NCBI GenBank assembly: GCA_002420185.1
Contig: DIHO01000002.1
Coordinates: 1-62,417, forward strand
DNA length: 62,417 nt
DNA from: Opitutales bacterium UBA5694
GTDB lineage: Bacteria > Verrucomicrobiota > Verrucomicrobiia > Opitutales > Opitutaceae
Direction: 5' to 3'
Part shown: positions 60,585 to 62,417 of the stretch, piece after piece
Position numbering within the stretch: the first letter of the stretch is position 1
Layout: every line of letters starts with the position of its first letter
Translations under genes and position numbers: made by a program
The notes under the pieces: generated by a model
The model's input: the letters and a program-made list of their open reading frames with translations, nothing else
Database searches by the model: none
What the model was told of the DNA's origin: nothing

Positions 60585-62417
60585 TTGAAAAGTAAGATTT
60601 TGAGACTTGGTTTAGCCTTAGCTTGGGCGGCTGGACTTGGGCCATTGCTATCGAGTCAGGATTTGCCTTCACTTGTAATGGGCGACCCCATTTTCGGTGA
60701 AGAAGATTGGCAGTTGGGGTTTTCGGTGGATCTAGATTTTCAGGGAGACACTCTGGCTGTTGGCACACCTGACTATAGGTATGTGAATGATGGAATAGAG
60801 AGAACTTCTGGCAGGGTGGCCGTCTTTGATTTTGGTGCGGATGGATGGGTGAAAGTTCAAGAGATAGAAGGGTCCAATGATTCACGGTTTGGCTCCTCGG
60901 TTCAGCTTAGTGCTGACGGAGAAACACTGATTATCGGGGTACCAAGGGATGATCTTGGGGCTGGCTCGATGAGTGGAGCCGTATATAGGTATGTAAAGAT
61001 TGATGGAGTATTCGCCGTCGAGGGCAACCCGATAGCTGGCAAGTCTTCGTACGAATATTTTGGTGAAAGTGTATCGATTTCGGCAGACGCAAATTTTTTA
61101 GTAGCAGGAGCCAAATGGGCCGATTCTAGCTCTATGCAAAATGTCGGGGCTGCTAGGATTTATGAATGGGATGGCGAGCAATGGCTCGAAAAAGCGGATT
61201 TGACCCGTAATGCGGGTGATTCCCGTTTCGGCTATTCAGTTTCGATAAGCGATGACGGTGCGGTGGTCGCCGTCGGTTCACCGTATAAGCCTGGTGAGGA
61301 TTTACTAAACAACGCTGGTGAAGTTAGCTTGTTCCGGAGAAGTGGTAATGTGTGGGCTGCGAAAGGCACCCCGATCACTGGAAATATAAGTGATCAGAAG
61401 TTTGGGTGGGCCATCGACCTCAACGAGAATGGTAATCAAATCGCGATCGGAGCTTACGGGATGGGGTCGAGCGGGGACCTTTCTGGCGGTGCCTGGGTTT
61501 ACGCTTGGTCAGACGAAGCGAATGATTGGCTCCAATTGGGAGCCACTATCGAAGGAGAGCTTCGGTCTGAAACGGGGTGGTCGGTTGCTTTATCTCGAGA
61601 TGGCTCGATCTTACTAGTCGGTTCGACGAGGGCAGATAATGGTGATATTGAAGGCTCAGGCAGGGTGGTTGCGTACTCGCTCACTGAAAATCAATGGCAA
61701 CCTGTTTCAACTGTGTATGGGGAGGGTAGATACAATGAGTATACAGGTTATTCGTTGGCCCTGAACGGTGACAGTGACGTCGCCGCTGTAGGTTCCATTG
61801 GAAACAACATGGGCGTGACGCTGAGTGGATCAGTACACGTCTACGGTTACGATCAAGACTCTGATGGGGTCGCCAACATCCAAGATGCTTTCCCTCAGGA
61901 TCCTACAGAGACAATCGACACAGACGGTGATGGGACGGGAAACAACGCGGATACAGACGATGATGGTGATGGATACGTTGATGCCTTTGAGGATTTCGCG
62001 GGAGCAGATAGTCTGGATTCGACTGACGCTGAAATATCTGAAAGCTTTGCGCGAGAGATGTCTCTGCCAATTCTGGATTTAGAACGTGAAAAAGGTATCA
62101 TTGCAGTCACCTCTGACCCAGCATCTTACAATCTCTACACAGCATCCGACGTTAGCGCAGCGGAAGCGACGGCTAGGACCGCCGGTCAATCCGACGTCAC
62201 TTCTGACCCTTCGTCATACAGTCTCTACACGGCTACTGATTTGAGTGGGGCTGAAGCTGCTTCCCGGACACTCGGACAACAGGATGTGACCGCTAATCCC
62301 GAAGCCTACGAACTGGTGACAATTGCTCAGATGAGTGATGCCGCCGAAGCTGCACGCACGATTGTCAATGTATCGGCCCGTGTAGCCCTAGGTGAGGGCG
62401 AAATAGTGACTCCAGGC
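60585..62417 (+). CDS. Large secreted beta-propeller/calcium-repeat protein (partial, 3' end off window)
   Basis: A frame open from TTG at 60585 to the last base (611 codons) and continuing beyond. The first 22 residues are a signal (LRLGLALAWAAGLGPLLSSQ). Seven FG-GAP-like blades follow, each with a core like FGSSVQLSADGETLIIGVP and FGYSVSISDDGAVVAVGSP, fitting a seven-bladed propeller. A calcium-binding Asp-rich segment comes next (DTDGDGTGNNADTDDDGDGY). Then about 35-residue repeats with SDPSSYSLYTATDLSGAEAA, and the start of a C-terminal module (IVNVSARVALGEGE) that resembles tails of secreted verrucomicrobial proteins. The 264-bp gap before it has no terminator that I can see. Confidence 0.85.
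   Translation, partial: MKSKILRLGLALAWAAGLGPLLSSQDLPSLVMGDPIFGEEDWQLGFSVDLDFQGDTLAVGTPDYRYVNDGIERTSGRVAVFDFGADGWVKVQEIEGSNDSRFGSSVQLSADGETLIIGVPRDDLGAGSMSGAVYRYVKIDGVFAVEGNPIAGKSSYEYFGESVSISADANFLVAGAKWADSSSMQNVGAARIYEWDGEQWLEKADLTRNAGDSRFGYSVSISDDGAVVAVGSPYKPGEDLLNNAGEVSLFRRSGNVWAAKGTPITGNISDQKFGWAIDLNENGNQIAIGAYGMGSSGDLSGGAWVYAWSDEANDWLQLGATIEGELRSETGWSVALSRDGSILLVGSTRADNGDIEGSGRVVAYSLTENQWQPVSTVYGEGRYNEYTGYSLALNGDSDVAAVGSIGNNMGVTLSGSVHVYGYDQDSDGVANIQDAFPQDPTETIDTDGDGTGNNADTDDDGDGYVDAFEDFAGADSLDSTDAEISESFAREMSLPILDLEREKGIIAVTSDPASYNLYTASDVSAAEATARTAGQSDVTSDPSSYSLYTATDLSGAEAASRTLGQQDVTANPEAYELVTIAQMSDAAEAARTIVNVSARVALGEGEIVTPG

Noticed and set aside
61895..62110. 71-codon minus-strand frame
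   Set aside because: Shadow of the calcium-binding Asp-rich segment of the propeller protein.
1..62417. CRISPR arrays, transposase genes, prophage genes
   Set aside because: No regularly spaced identical repeats with unique spacers, and no transposase, integrase or phage structural frames were seen.

Overview
The window looks like a chromosomal segment of a marine Verrucomicrobiota bacterium, probably of the Opitutae/Puniceicoccales type. This is inferred from gene content: an LptA/B/C LPS-export set, an S1 sulfatase, fused 2-oxoacid dehydrogenase E1 subunits, a secreted seven-bladed propeller/Ca-repeat protein and a PEGA-like protein. No database search was possible. Most genes are GC-balanced housekeeping genes. 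Two AT-richer blocks stand out, at about 29-37.6 kb and 54.7-62.4 kb.

Layout. 1-279 is the 5' end of a 16S rRNA gene on the minus strand. 1.2-4.3 kb carries accB, accC and an Asp23/AmaP-like pair. 4.6-9.7 kb (minus) carries prmA, a decayed cytochrome P450, dnaJ, grpE, an AsmA-like protein and manA. 9.8-23.6 kb (plus) carries ftsK, a DUF3500 protein, an esterase, a RodZ-like protein, an Mtb-type rpiB, an aldo/keto reductase remnant, a lipoprotein, a fused E1 alpha-beta, then kdsC-lptC-lptA-lptB-hprK. dnaA follows a 500-bp upstream region with DnaA-box-like sites, then ligA (minus), a VanZ-like pseudogene with three in-frame stops, and divergent tRNA-Pro and tRNA-Leu.

29-37.6 kb is an accessory island. 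It starts with a terminator-rich, tandemly duplicated noncoding region and a small Cys-rich protein behind a Fur/PerR-like inverted repeat. It then carries a complete retinal photosystem: a blue-type proteorhodopsin, crtE, a single-polypeptide CrtI-CrtB fusion, a CrtYcd-type lycopene cyclase and blh. It closes with a 22-bp repeat present twice, each copy followed by a terminator. Together the genes would convert isoprenoid diphosphates to beta-carotene and retinal for a light-driven proton pump.

37.7-49.5 kb returns to core genes: rsmE, an unusual lipoyl-domain/E3-binding-domain/KAS III fusion, pyrG, a PfkB kinase, a BaiN/HI0933-type flavoprotein, proA, a SYLF protein, an LMW-PTP + fructosamine-kinase pair, and uppP. 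50-54 kb (minus) has two esterases, an esterase remnant and a sulfatase. 55.2-60.3 kb is a tight five-gene operon of secreted proteins, including CsgG/FlgT-like and PEGA-like members. It is followed by a large secreted propeller/repeat protein that runs off the window.

The most unusual items are the lipoyl-PSBD-KAS III fusion (possibly taking acyl groups directly from the fused E1), the CrtI-CrtB fusion lying 3 nt from its cyclase, the duplicated terminator-bounded noncoding units beside tRNA-Leu, and the secreted operon. At least five decayed genes (P450, VanZ, aldo/keto reductase, two or more secreted/esterase fragments) show ongoing gene loss.
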